A DNA stretch of 64,000 nucleotides from Lojkania enalia (lineage: Eukaryota > Ascomycota > Dothideomycetes > Pleosporales), in assembly GCA_010094045.1 (NCBI GenBank), contig ML986625.1, positions 80,442 through 144,441 on the forward strand, written 5' to 3'. Made by a program: the position numbers and the translations under genes. This document shows, piece by piece, positions 9,923 through 21,646 of the stretch (its first letter is position 1; each line of letters starts with the position of its first letter). The notes beneath the pieces were generated by a model. It did no database searches and was not told the origin of the DNA. It was given only the letters and a program-made list of their open reading frames with translations.

Positions 9923-11400
9923 TTAGTCACGGCCATCGGCTTCCAGAGATATAGGTGGAGACGGTAGTCGGGGGACGCGTAACTGCTTTGCGCCCGGTAG
10001 GAAATCATTATATTCTTCGCGCAATCGTTTTCGGGGAGACGATGTTGTGGAGTCGGCGGGCCGAGACACAACACTCGTAGGCGAGTGAGCCTCATGGCGC
10101 TCACCAAGTTTCGGCTCCCCCCTTTCCTCTCGTCTCCTGTTTACAATTTTCTTCCACTGTGAGAAGCTGATCATAGCTATTGCAGCTCGACCAAAGTGCG
10201 TTACACGGGCAGGCTTAAGACCTAGCCAGTCTATTCGTTTAATGCCAACAAATGTTTTACCTGTAATCGCCTTTGCCAATTTCTTCGTCAAATATTCAAT
10301 CTGCTGCTGATTGAGGGAGTCCTCGTCCAGAGCCAAACGTAAGCTAAGATAACCTTTCGGAAGTTGACGAAGACGGGAATGTTTACGCTCGCGTTCTCTC
10401 TCCGGATCAAGCGGCGCCAGCCGAATGTGACGGTCGTGATGTTTCATCCGAAACCACAACTGGCATGGTTGATCACGCCTTATCTCGTTCTGATTGATAC
10501 GCTGGCTTAAGAGAGATGTAGTAAATGACCTATTTGGATCCTCTCGCAAGAAATCTTTCAACGCGTCAATAAGAGCCCTAGTAAACGAGAAATCACCGGG
10601 GGCTGATGTTGTAACATCAAATGCGCACGCGCTCAGTAACTCGAACGTTCTTGTGTCCTCCTTACCCGACTTCACCAGATTGCTAGAGTAGCAAGTGTCC
10701 AAGATGGTCAGAACATCTCCTTCGATGTCATCGGAGCACAGGACTTCCTCCGCTTTGTTCCAGTTCGCGCGCGCATCAATGTTGAATCCTTTCTTCGAAG
10801 TCGAATCGAGATATCCGGCCAATTCTAGATATTTCTGGTCATCCTTATATTCCCCATGCCCAGTGTAGTATACAATCATTAGGTTATTCGGGCCATCGTG
10901 CATCTGTATAAATGTAGTGATGTGACGGCTGATTTGGTGCTGCGGTTTGCTCGCAACGTTTAATTCGACAATCTCTGTGTGGAAACGGTATTGATGGCGG
11001 AAGACGTCGTTGAGCTCCTCGGCCTATTTCTTAATTAATATATTGAATAGCTATGATGTCTCGAATTAAGCTTGCGTACTTCAGCTCGAGTCTTTAATTC
11101 ATCCAACTCGTCCGCCCACTTAATGAGTAGCACGGCGACCTTCTCATATCCGTCCGGTAGGTCCATGTTTTTAGCGATAGCCTCATCCCACCAAATCTGC
11201 ATGTCCGCTTCACGTTTCTTGTCGGCTACATATTGAGCTGTCGAGCTACCGTGCTCAGAGACGAGCTTTTGGGAAGAAGGAACATCCTCGTGAGGACGGC
11301 TTGCGCCCGACTGAAGTCTGATGTCCGCGCTGATATCGGCGTGGAAGACCTCTGTCGAGAGACCCGAGGTCTTCGGGGCGAGAACGATGTCAGTTGTCAT
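9923..11400 (-). CDS. Caspase-like (clan CD, metacaspase-type) protease
   Basis: Two exons: 11080-11400 and 9923-11023, joined across a 56-nt intron (GAA|GTACGC ... AATAG|GCC, phase 0), about 473 residues. The catalytic dyad is visible: His in VYYTGHGEY (about residue 163) and Cys in ILDTCYSS (about residue 218). The segment just before (ASKPQHQISRHI, DGPNNLMIVYY) is the conserved p20 lead-in of fungal caspase-like proteins. A C-terminal domain with LSLRLALDE and KRIDWLGL motifs follows, then a basic tail with SSPRKRLR. The product is probably an Arg/Lys-specific or orphan caspase homologue acting in regulated cell death or stress. No zinc finger or Pro/Gln-rich prodomain of classical metacaspases is seen. 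An in-frame ATG at 11445 would add 15 residues; an upstream exon is not excluded. Confidence 0.8.
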
Positions 11401-12106
11401 AGCATCAGCATTAAGGGACAAGGACTTCAGTAAAGAGAGGATCACAGCAAAGCCTTAAGGCTGAAGCTGAAGCCAAAGCTGAACAAATGTTCGCAGATGC
11501 CGCCATTCTGACCGGACGCGTTCGCTGATTTCGGCCCCCAAACTTGGTGGTACAGAGGCGTAATGGCAATGAAGGAATTGTGGAAGGGGGTGTGCCTTAT
11601 TGAGATAAGTGGCCGGGACGCTTATCGTGGCGCTTATTAACAAAATGGATCCATGTATTTGCCCAATCCTTTCCAGCCTCCCTCTCTCATCTCGAATACT
11701 CCGTGTAGGGTTGTTCCATACAGCGAGTGACTAAGCCAAAACTCCGTGCCTTATTTTCGAGATCGCCCGGACGAGAAATATCACAGCGGGAATAGCCGTG
11801 AGAATGGGGCCAAAAAATACATTCAAAATCTAGTAGCCTAGTCGGCTGACTGACCATTTTACGGCCCCATGGAGCTGGCTGTGCAAGGAAATGTGATGGC
11901 TGTAATCAGCCACTGCGGAAACCGTCATGTTGGGGGTGGTTCAAGGCAACATATTTGAGGCTGACAGAGGCCTGCAACAAGTGGTTCAGGTTAAATGAGT
12001 CCTGCAGCCTCCTTTCAACTATCACACAGTCCACTAGATTTCCAAAAGGCTATCGAATCGCGAACACCCTATATCTCGCCCTATTTTGTCCTACGTTCGG
12101 TGAACG
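11401..12106. other. Divergent promoter region
   Basis: Lies between the caspase-like gene (leftward) and the small gene at 12107 (rightward). No other coding signal is seen. Confidence 0.4.
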
Positions 12107-12643
12107 ATGGCTGCAAACGAGGGCCAGATCCATCCTGTCATAGATGCCGAGGTGAGTCGTAAGACATAAGCCATTGCCGCGTATTCTGACGAATTACAGC
12201 CCGATACCATGGAGACTCCGACGGAAGGCGAAATCCCGCTTGTGAAGTCTAGAGTGAATATTGATCCTAACCCACTCAAAGTGAGTGTGTTTCCCTAAAC
12301 CGGATTACCCATGCTTCGCATCGCTTGCCTACTACAGGCGTTCGGGTGCGATCAAGCAGAGAATGCACTGCGATGCGAATCAGCTCCGTACACTTCGATG
12401 CAGAGTATCTTTACTAAAGCAAATCAGGGAGGCGGCAGATTCCACAAAACGGATGTGGTGCACATGTCTCTGACGGAGAACGGGACTCGCACAAAGCGCT
12501 CATTAACGGTGGTCAGAAGCCAATACAACACGACGGGAAGATATTACGAGTATCAGCTTGAAGATACCCACGGAGTCCTCTACAAGGGTGGCGCTTGGAT
12601 TCGGGAGCGAGATCTCCGCATTGAGAAGCTTGGCTCTAAGTGA
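12107..12643 (+). CDS. Small three-exon protein of unknown function
   Basis: Exons 12107-12151, 12200-12280 and 12338-12643, all joined in phase 0 by introns of 48 and 57 nt with GTGAGT donors, give a 143-residue protein. The N-terminal 42 residues are acidic (EGQIHPVIDAE, PDTMETPTEGE). The C-terminal 100 residues look like a compact folded domain with VRSQYNTTGRYYEYQLED and LYKGGAWIRERDL, alternating hydrophobic and charged as in a beta-rich fold. I do not recognise the family. Clean splice phases and good donor sites support a real gene. It has no signal peptide or membrane segment. It diverges from the caspase-like gene. Confidence 0.6.
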
Positions 12644-12926
12644 GCTGAGATGCGACATTGCCTGTGGCTGTGCCGGTCAGAAGGGATTAGGCAGCCACAA
12701 TTCATTGGCGTTTGGGCGTTCCGGGCTGAGGGCCGACGATCGTTCACCACCTCAATTTCTCCAGCGCATTTACATAGGGCACACCCGCCACAGGGGAGTT
12801 GAGCCACTTTTGATTCTTAACGTCGATAGAACCAATCTTCATTTCGCCTGTGTCAGACGTTCCTTTCGTTTTCTAGTGCTTTCGTTGTGTTGTTGCGCGC
12901 AGGCCGCAGCACTTTTCCTTCCTTGA

Positions 12927-14362
12927 ATGGCCCCCAAACGTTCGATGACGGGCGATACGGTCGTGACTGACAAAGCACCTCAGTCGCCAGCGAATACGGC
13001 TGATACCGACGATACTTTGAGAGGGGACGCCATTATCGATATTGTAGAGGATGGTAATTTGGCGCCGCGGTTTTCATCGGATTCGCGCTCGTCGGCGAGG
13101 GATGATGCTGCACAGCCCAAGGGTACGGTGACTATCAACTCAGCCCCCACCAAGAGGGAGAGTACTACGTAAAGATTTCTTGGTTGAGACATTCCAGATG
13201 AGAAGAAATCGACGGTCCTTCGACGAATAACAGGCTCCTTTAAATCGATCCCAGAACCTGAAGATGTCACTGAAACAAGGACCCGAAACTGTAAGCCTTG
13301 TCACTGCTGACGCCTCATCCAAACTCATTGATATCAGTGGAAGAAACCCCAAATGGCTTTCCCCGACTTGCCGCTTTCCAGTCCAGTGAAGCAAACTTTT
13401 CGCTCTACCGTTCATTTAGTTATCTCCATTCTCGAGTACTTTTAGACCTGCAAGATGAGATTACATGTCTTGAGAGAGAGCTTCATGACATTGATTTGGA
13501 CGACGAAGCCGAGGACCCAGACCGTCTTCGTTCGCGAGAGCTCGACATTGATAGGGCATCCAATGAAGGTGATACTAGGAATAGGAGGGTGATTATGCGT
13601 GAGATTAAAGACAAACTCATGGAATATGGTGCCGCACCCTGTCGTCGTGGAGTTTAAAGCTCAGCTGACGCCCATCAGATGATGTCCTGATAAAAACAAG
13701 GACACTCGAGTCTTTTCAAAGGCCTTCCGATCGCAATTATCTCAGTGTTCGCCGCTATTACCACAATACCGATCCCCTCATGGATGCCGATATGGATTCA
13801 ATCCGTTCCAAGGAAGACATAGTCTCGATTCGCAGCGGACGTGAATGGGCAAACTTTGACGGCAGTGTCGAGTCCGCCCTCGGAAGCTTTGATAATGGAC
13901 TGAAGAAATTATTCCGCTTGAAGGAGCCTCCGCTGCAGGTACGCCGTCGGAACCCCCCTAAAACATGTGACAGTTAATGACTTGTCGTAGGATTTATTTC
14001 GCACACCGGAGCTCCGGGCAAAATCGACAAACAAATATATCTCATTTTATAGTTCATCGCGCATCGATAAGCTGATCAACGTCATGATCACATTCGTCAT
14101 ATTTATTCTTCTCGTTATTCCTGTCGTTACCATGTATCGTTTGACCACCACCGATGGCCACGCAGGCGCAGCTAACGACAAATCTACGAGCAACATCAAT
14201 ACTTTTAATGCCGTGGGCGTATTAATAGTCTTTACGTTGCTATTTAGCGCAGCTATGAGCCTGCTCACTAAGGCTGCGAGACATGACATTTTTGCAGCAT
14301 CCGCGGCATATTGTGCTATTCTAGTTGTTTTCATAGGGAACTTTACCGGTCCCGGTAATTAG
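12927..14362 (+). CDS. DUF6594 membrane protein
   Basis: Five exons: 12927-13122 (or to 13161), 13198-13290, 13338-13628, 13679-13938 and 13991-14362, about 403 residues (416 with the longer first exon). The N-terminus is acidic and Ser-rich. The middle carries the DUF6594 core: NGFPRLAAFQSSEANFSLYRSFSYLHSRVLL, LQDEITCLERELHDID, then KLFR and DLFRTPEL. The C-terminus has three hydrophobic segments (MITFVIFILLVIPVVTMY, AVGVLIVFTLLFSAAMSLLT, IFAASAAYCAILVVFIGN), the standard tail of this fungal family. Function is unknown; it is likely an integral membrane protein. The first donor is ambiguous: GTACGG at 13123 gives a 75-nt intron and GTACTA at 13162 a 36-nt one, both phase 1. I favour the longer. 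Confidence 0.8.
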
Positions 14363-14765
14363 CGTAATGACTTACGATGTAATGATCTCCTTCTCAAAAG
14401 TTCAATAAATGGCTTAAATATTATTTGTCTTAATCCACTTGAAGCCTGATTCCATATGATTAAATTACCTCCTTTTAAGTTTGACCGATGTTGTATACCT
14501 CTTGGACAACTACATCAAACCTTCACTCTTGCTAACTAGATCGCCATATGTTAAAGTGTTTTGTTAGAATAGCTTTAGACATGCCGTTCTTTTGCATAGA
14601 AGAAAGCATCAGATAATTTAGGGACCTTTGCCCGCTACCAGTAAAATACTTCTGCCTTCAACACATAGAATTTATGACTAGCACTAGCTTTGCGGTCTGA
14701 ACAGCTTATCATGCGGCGTAGAAAATCTTTTAAAATTAAATTTCTACATATTCATTCTAGAGTGA
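14363..14765. other. Convergent 3' spacer
   Basis: AT-rich spacer between the convergent DUF6594 and nucleoporin genes. Nothing else seen. Confidence 0.4.
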
Positions 14766-16635
14766 TTATGCAGGTACAATCCACTCACACTTCGGTGGTA
14801 CAAGCGGAATAGGTTCATCGTCGTTAAACTTTCCCAACTGCCCCACTCGTCGGTAGATTTCTTCGAGCACTTTGCCCTTCTCGCCTTCATAATCTTCCGG
14901 CTTACCTTCCTTGAATCTATCTTTTGGATCAATGGGTTTCGTAGTGCTAGAAGCTGCTGGAGTAGGCGCTGCAAAAGCAGACGAAGTCTGCTGTGTTGGC
15001 TGGCTAAAGGTCTGAGAAGTTTTGGTCTGCTGCGCGAACGCTGAAGGTGCCGCGGCGGGACTTTCGGGTTTCTGCGCAAAAGGGTTTGGATTGGCAGTAG
15101 CAGGTTGTTGTGGCTGAGATTGACCGAATGGTAAAGAATGGGATTTGCCGAAGCCTGTTTGACCAAATGCAGTTTTCTGTTGGGAGCTCGCGCTGCTGAA
15201 GGGATTTTCTTGAGGCTGGGACTGCGCTTTAGGTTGACTGAATGGGGAAGCTTGATTCTGGGCCTGCTGTGGTTGCCCGAACGGGGAGGCCTGGCTTTGT
15301 GGTTGCTTCTGGCCGAACGGCGAAGAGCTACTTGGTTGAGCAGTCTGTCCAAAGGCAGCTTGGCCGAATGATGGTTTGCTAAAGGCAGAACCCTGCCCCA
15401 ACACGTTTGATTGACCAAAGCCGGATGACTGCTGTCCAAAGGCTAATGTCTGGCCTGGCGCTGAGGGCTTTCCAAATGCAGACTGCTGCCCTGGGGAATT
15501 CGTCTGTCCAAATGCCGACCCTCCCAGCGGCGACGGTTTACCAAACGATGAGCCTGCGCCTAGGGTGGAAGGTTGTCCAAATGGGGAGGCCTGTCCAAGT
15601 CCAGATGGCTGTCCAAAGGCACTGCTACCCGGCATTGAAGGCTTACCAAATGCTCCCATCCCACCCAAAGATGATGGCTGCCCAAAGGCAGAGGTGCTTT
15701 GGCCTGGCTTAGAAGGTTGCCCAAATGCTGATGTCGTTTGACCGAGATTTCCAGTCTGGCCCAAAGTAGTAGGTCGAGACTGACCGAACGCAGGCGTTGT
15801 TGATGTTTGTGCCAAGGCAGACGTTCGGGTCTGAGCACCACTAAACGCACCTGTAGATGTGGTTGAAAAAGGATTCGATGCGGCCGGCGCAGTTGATCCG
15901 CCAATGGGTGTCATTCCTTTAGCGATATCTATCCTGTTACCCGGAACATTGATACCCTCCTCAATATACTTAATTGCGCCATTCAAGTCTTGTAGGATGC
16001 GGTCCACTTGTTGTTGCATCGCTGCTTGGCGAGTGCTCTCCTCTTGTTGCTAGGTATCTCGTTAGATAATTTAGACCCTACGGTATCTCACTACATACCG
16101 CCGCAGCAACATTACCTGTGCCCTGTTGCTTATAGAATGAGAGTCGAAGTTCTTCAGGACTAATCTCATGGACACCTTCTATCAGTTGACGTGGCGCTTC
16201 GCGACCAGGTCCATAACAGGAAAGAGGCCACATTGGTCGTTGATCAATGAGGTCGAGTTTTATTTCGTCTCTTGAGAGGTGATAAAGAGGCGTATTGTTT
16301 TCTCCACCTACACGATGGTTAATAAGACGACATAGACGCAAAATCTTGATCTAGATTCTGCTTTCCCATCGCTCAACATGTAAATGAAAAATGGAGCTTG
16401 AATGATACATACTACGAAATCCACCCTGCTGCTGTGCTGGTCGGTACCGATCTCCGCCAAATGTGCTAAAACGGTTCGAGTTTGTGTTTCCGAAGCCACC
16501 CGCAGTGGCAGCCCCGGGATGCTCATTTCGACAACTACCTGGAAAAAAAGTTAAATTTGCATCGTCTAGGGAGCAGCAGCCATGCTTACTTCCAAATTTG
16601 CAGTTGCCACGCTGGTAAAAGGTGCAGATAGCCAT
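14766..16635 (-). CDS. NUP42: Nup42-like nucleoporin with CCCH zinc finger and FG repeats
   Basis: Exons 16590-16635, 16413-16538, 16099-16307 and 14766-16049 give 554 residues. The N-terminus MAICTFYQRGNCKFG, completed by exon 2 as SSCRNEHPG, is a CCCH zinc finger (C-x7-C-x5-C-x3-H). Then comes a short conserved segment (YHLSRDEIKLDLIDQRP, ISPEELRLSFYKQQG), a helical QQQVDRILQDLNGAIKYIEEG, and a long low-complexity region dense in AFGQP, AFGKP and PFGQ repeats. The C-terminal GKVLEEIYRRVGQLGKF fits the Gle1-binding end of the family. The role is mRNA export on the cytoplasmic face of the nuclear pore with Gle1/Dbp5. The gene symbol is by family resemblance. The third intron has a GTATGT donor and a CTAAC branch site. 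Confidence 0.85.
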
Positions 16636-17895
16636 ATTACAGTTGGTTTGGTGAGTATGAGCGTAGTCGTGGAGTGGAGATTGAGAGAGACTATTGGCGC
16701 ATTAACATCACAGATTGAGCTCGATATTATAAGCAAGGCGGTGGATGAAGGAGTGAATGTTGAAGCTCAGGATTCGGGGTGAATGGCAAATGCCAGCCGA
16801 AGCGAGCAACGGAGAGCGGGCGCTTAACCCGATCGAGTCTCTGTCACAATAGTCGACAAGGCATAGTTACAGATATTGTGGGCATTCGTAGGAGATGGGG
16901 TATCTTGCTGACATTACCTCTAGTTCCTATAGTGGTAGCAGTTGCTTAATATGGGTGTCCCTTTGCACTGCTCACGTATATTGCTCTATAAATACTAAAA
17001 CATCTCTTCTGCACCTGATTCGTTAGCGTTGACTACAACGATGGGACTGCGCAGAACGAAGTTCTAAGGTTCTGAAATCAGTTCCTTACCTGAACACCAA
17101 CGGGGAAAGCTGAGCCCGAAGACTTTGTCGGCGAAGAAAAGTATTTACACAGAACCTATTGTATAGATGATTATCCACGTTGACCTCGTCGTCCCAAGAA
17201 AACCGCTAGTCCCTCCTTGGAGTAACGATTTTATATCACGTGACTGTATAATTTGCCGATCCACCGACAGTCCTGTACAAGCGTGTTTGCGGAAGACCTG
17301 TCCTCAACGGTGGTGTTTGTCACATTCTTGTCACTGCATCAGCAGCACTATGCGCTTGTCTATACGTAGGACCGACGGTTTAGCAGAGGCTTTGCTCACC
17401 AGTCTCAATCGATCCTTGTCTTGCGGGCTTCGCGAAAGCGCATCTGGCCACACTCGTTTCGACTTGGCATGACGACGCTGCGATAATTCTTGATGCACGC
17501 TTTCTCCATCGTAACTCTCGGAATCTTCGTTGCAGGATACTCTACAGCCCGCTGGGATCTTGTAACACGCCTTTATGAATTGGCAATTTTTGCCTGGGAT
17601 CACGGAGTTGTGGTGCGTGGCCGCCTCCAACTATCGTTCAATCAATATCGCTTACTTGTGTATTCTATCAGACACGAGCAGCCAAAGGCTTCACAATCCT
17701 CTCGATATTCTTCTTCCTTATATTTATTCCCTTCGAACGGATTGCCACACGCGAGACGGACCTGGTTGGTGGCTTCCTGAGCAGACGGGCCGCAACGCTG
17801 ACACTTACAGCACCCTCGAACCGTAGGCGAAGGTATATCTGCCCGGGAACAGCTTAAACGCCGCGGTTCCTTCTAGCGAGCGTCGTTATGTTGAT
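16636..17895. other. Intergenic, divergent
   Basis: About 1.26 kb between the nucleoporin start and the GPI1 start. Short frames exist, but none shows domains or splice support, and I call no gene. Confidence 0.4.
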
Positions 17896-20199
17896 ATGGT
17901 CACAAATAATGTGTTGGTGAGAGTCTTTTGGCCGTCCGACGGGCCAAGCGGATCATCTCCCGGGGTACTCGTTGGCTGGAGGAATTCGGAGCACGACATC
18001 TTTGTTGTGTCTATTCTGCAAGATGTCGAGCTACGGCATGTTGAATTTGCGCTGCAGATGGAGACTCTATTTCGCTATAGCCCTCATCCGATCCGAGACC
18101 TGTTTAGGCGCTGTGGGCATACATCGATGCGAGTTCTAGGAGTGGTTAATCCAGCGAGCCTGCCTGATCAATTCAGTGTAAACGTTCTGACCTTCTACAC
18201 CGACTCGTCCCTATTTCCACAACTATACTGTTCCTCTGATCCGCCGCTTACAGCTCAGATCATCCTATATGACAGGCCCCACCCTAGGCGCATGCAATAT
18301 TTATCATTGGTTCCAATATCCTTGGCTTTGGCTGATAAGATCGAGAAGGGCAAATGGGACCCAGAATTTGAAGACATCGAGGAAGAAGAGCACATAGAGC
18401 GGAAGAAGAAACAAAATCTCATACAAAAACTGAAATTACACACCGTCATATCACACTCTCCTACACAGAAGGAGCTGTCACTCCCAATGATTGTCGACCA
18501 GGTAAACTGCTCATTGGAGTTGAATTCGGTGCTTCAAAGGAATACTGGCTTAATTGGAAAACGAATGAAGCGGGCCTTAAGTGTTAGCGAACGGATGGTC
18601 GAATCAGCTAACGACCTCTGGGACTACGTCCACCCCGGTCTCTACTATATATATAGAGTATGGATATATCCAGTCCTTGCGAAGCTCTTCATCCTCGGCT
18701 TGATCGCGCATCGCATCGCTGGTGAAATCATTCTACTTGTTTTAGATTGGCGACCAGGATCCCCAAATTCTCCGGCATTGAAAGATTTATCCGCAACCGC
18801 GCAACAAGTCGACATCCGTTTGCAACAGTTCTGCTACTGGCCTATACAGTATCTGACATTACGAAAAAGAAAAGGAAACTGGGAGAGCATCACCAACAGT
18901 CATCCAGAGTACATCCGGTTCTACAATAGTCTTTGGCTTGTTGCCAATGATGTAATTATTGGCATCGCTTTGGGCTCCTACATCATCGAGAATTCCCTTT
19001 TCGTTGCTTCTCAGGTGGATACAATCTTCAACACTTGGTCAATCGAGGGTTTGCGGCGAATGATATCTTGGCTCATGGATTTTCCTGGTGGCCTGAAGCT
19101 TAACACAGAACTAGCAGAGTTTCTTGGAGATTTATTTCTCTGGGTCATCGACCACTGGGCGGGTAAGCTATACAGATGGCTTGGATATAACACAGAGGCC
19201 AAGCTGACTCAAATAGGGTGCATGGCACTTTTGGGTCCTTATCTTCCCATCATCATTCATTTAATTGGATTATCAGCTTTTGCAGGTGCCACGATGCCCA
19301 TTTCGCTCTTCTCGGATCTGGTCTCCCTGCTTACACTCCATATATACTCGTTCTATATCGCCTCAGCACGGATCTTTCATTGGCAGCTCACGATCATCAT
19401 TTCTCTTTTTCACCTTTTCCGTGGAAAGAAGCGAAATATTCTTCGCAACCGAATTGATTCGTGTGACTATGATCTAGACCAACTTTTACTAGGCACCATC
19501 CTTTTTACGGTTCTCGTCTTTCTTTTACCGACCGTATTCGTCTTTTACTTGACATTTGCTAGTGCGAGAGTAGCCGTCATAGGGTTGAAGGCTGGACTAG
19601 AGATCGGGCTCGCGTGCCTAAATCATTTTCCACTTTTTGCGCTCATGCTAAGAATTAAAGATTCTCGACGGCTGCCAGGTATTCAAGCCCGTTAATAGTT
19701 ACAGTACGCTATACGCTAACATGTTATGGTACAGGTGGGATTTGTTTCGAAGTCCAGGACAGCCACACCGAATCGGGCTCAGGCGATAGTCTTCCTTGCC
19801 CGACTCCGCCAACATCATACATCCGGCTCAAGGTTGGAATCTATTTTTCAGGCATCTTTTATCATAGCGTGCTAACAGCGACAGTCAATACCCCTTCCCC
19901 TACAGGTAATATTTCAATCATATTTCGAGCTGGGTAACCGACTACGCAAACACTATCTCTCCCCAGGAGTCTTTCTTTGTCTTGTATCAGGCCAATTTGT
20001 TCCGCCTATTCATAGGCGTAGCCTGTACAGCTTACAATACAGCATGTTGCCGGCGAAAAGAACGGGTATTGTAGAGCTGTGGAACAAATTAAATAAGGCA
20101 GAATCAACGGGTACACTGGTCCCGTCTATAAATGGACACCTAGCAACACCCTCTCGTCGAGGCTTTCCGAATGGAAACCTAAGAAGATGTAGAAAATAA
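17896..20199 (+). CDS. GPI1: GPI-GlcNAc transferase subunit Gpi1/PIG-Q
   Basis: Exons 17896-19678, 19735-19832 and 19885-20199 (introns 56 and 52 nt, the second with a GCTAAC branch site) encode 731 residues. The start MVTNNVLVRVFWPSDGP matches the conserved amino end of fungal Gpi1. Later landmarks are GVLVGWRNSEHDIFVV, YWPIQYLTLRKRKGNWESI, FYNSLWLVANDVIIGIALG, and the C-terminal GNRLRKHYLSPGVFLCL and SLQYSMLPAKRTG. Several hydrophobic segments are present (residues about 250-280, 340-375, 430-490, 530-560). Gpi1 is a subunit of the ER complex that adds GlcNAc to phosphatidylinositol, the first step of GPI-anchor synthesis. The reading frame past residue 594 is intronic; splicing restores the conserved tail. 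Confidence 0.92.
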
Positions 20200-21646
20200 G
20201 TTCTAAAGTATGATGATGCGAATATTTCTTGCGATCACGGTGATGGCCAGAAATGTATCGTTTGGAAAAATGCTCTTATTGAGTTACGCACCTGTTTTAC
20301 GAGTCTCGTATAATTTTCCTATAGACGCAGACGTCCACTATGCTCTAGCAAAGCCCTAAGTCACTCCCAATATTTGACAGGGCATTACCGTTGTTCGTAC
20401 CTAGCCGAATCAGGATGGGGCACCTGAGTGTTGGGACGATGATGGCGGGTAACCCCGACCCGGACACGGCAACTACCAGATAGCGCAGACTTGTTTTGAA
20501 GGCGGAGAAAAGCAAAATTCACCCGAAAACTCTGCATAGGCTAGAGACTCCCATTCAGTCTATGACCCGCTCTCTTTGAGCGACGGCAGCATCGCTTGCA
20601 CCAGGCAGCATATAGCGGTCTCCCGGAGCGTACCAAGCCATCGCGAGCGGAGTACTCCGCAACAAGTCCACATTTATTGAGCTTTGACACCTGCAAACGC
20701 CACCGGTTGGGACCACCAGCGATCCTCGCTCGTCATCGTCGATCAGAATCCCAATAGTAGCACTTATCGCAATCTTCTCGACCATGTTCTCGCATGCGGG
20801 ATACGTTCATTCCACATTTTTATCTTTTCCACATCCAGGGCTTCTTCAGCTCTCGCTAGCGACTAGGTTCAGCGTGTCACAATTACCGTATAATCCTATA
20901 TTTGGAGCAAAGTGTTAGAAAGGATAACCTAGTGAGTGGCTTTGTTCGATCAATCTAGGCCCAGGAAGCGAGACCCCTGACCCTGGCATTGGAGACTAAC
21001 CCACGGAGACGGAAGACGGGTCCTCCCACTGAACTTCCGAGCTCTGATGTTAAAAGCTTGGCTGCTGCTTAGGATGACAAGAGCATTTCGAACAGCTGAT
21101 TGTTGCATAAAATGGAGATTTCTCCATTCCAAACGCAGGCTATGAGGAGAGGAATGCGGTTAAAAGAAAGCCATCGGGACGCGGAACTGCATCCCCGTGT
21201 CCGGTTCGATCTTAGAGGCACGGACCCATCAGCATTGAGCACTTGTCGCTTCTGGTTCTTTTACGCGCCCCCGGTAAACTTTATCCAGCTAAGAGCTCGT
21301 GAACGCAGCGAATTGGAAACCCAGCAGACATGATCATCACGTGGGAATCACGAACTGGAGCTGAGGTGGCTGCCAATGGGCCGCGGATCCCCCTTGCCAG
21401 CTGCATTGGTACGAGAATCATTAACAAGGGCCCATGTTCTTAACTACCGGCTTCCCCAATGCCACAAAAGGCCCTCACACGAGCTTGGTCGGCGATGTTA
21501 CTATCATGCGTCAAGGCTGCACGTAGCTGAATTATCGGTCCATCAATAAACACGCCAGCTTTCCCGAGTCCGATAGTCCACACCTCGGATCCCAGCTCCA
21601 TGTCTTTTCTCGTCCTGGTGATCAACAGTTTGACGAGGACATCGAC
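20200..21646. other. Intergenic, no gene seen
   Basis: About 1.4 kb between GPI1 and the rhodopsin-domain gene on the same strand. It contains an E-box-like ATCACGTGGGAATCACG near 21336. No supported coding frame. Confidence 0.4.

Noticed and set aside
14744..15439. 231-residue Arg/Leu/Ser-rich frame on the - strand
   Set aside because: It is another frame of the FG-repeat exon of the nucleoporin; its repeats are a by-product of the FG codons.
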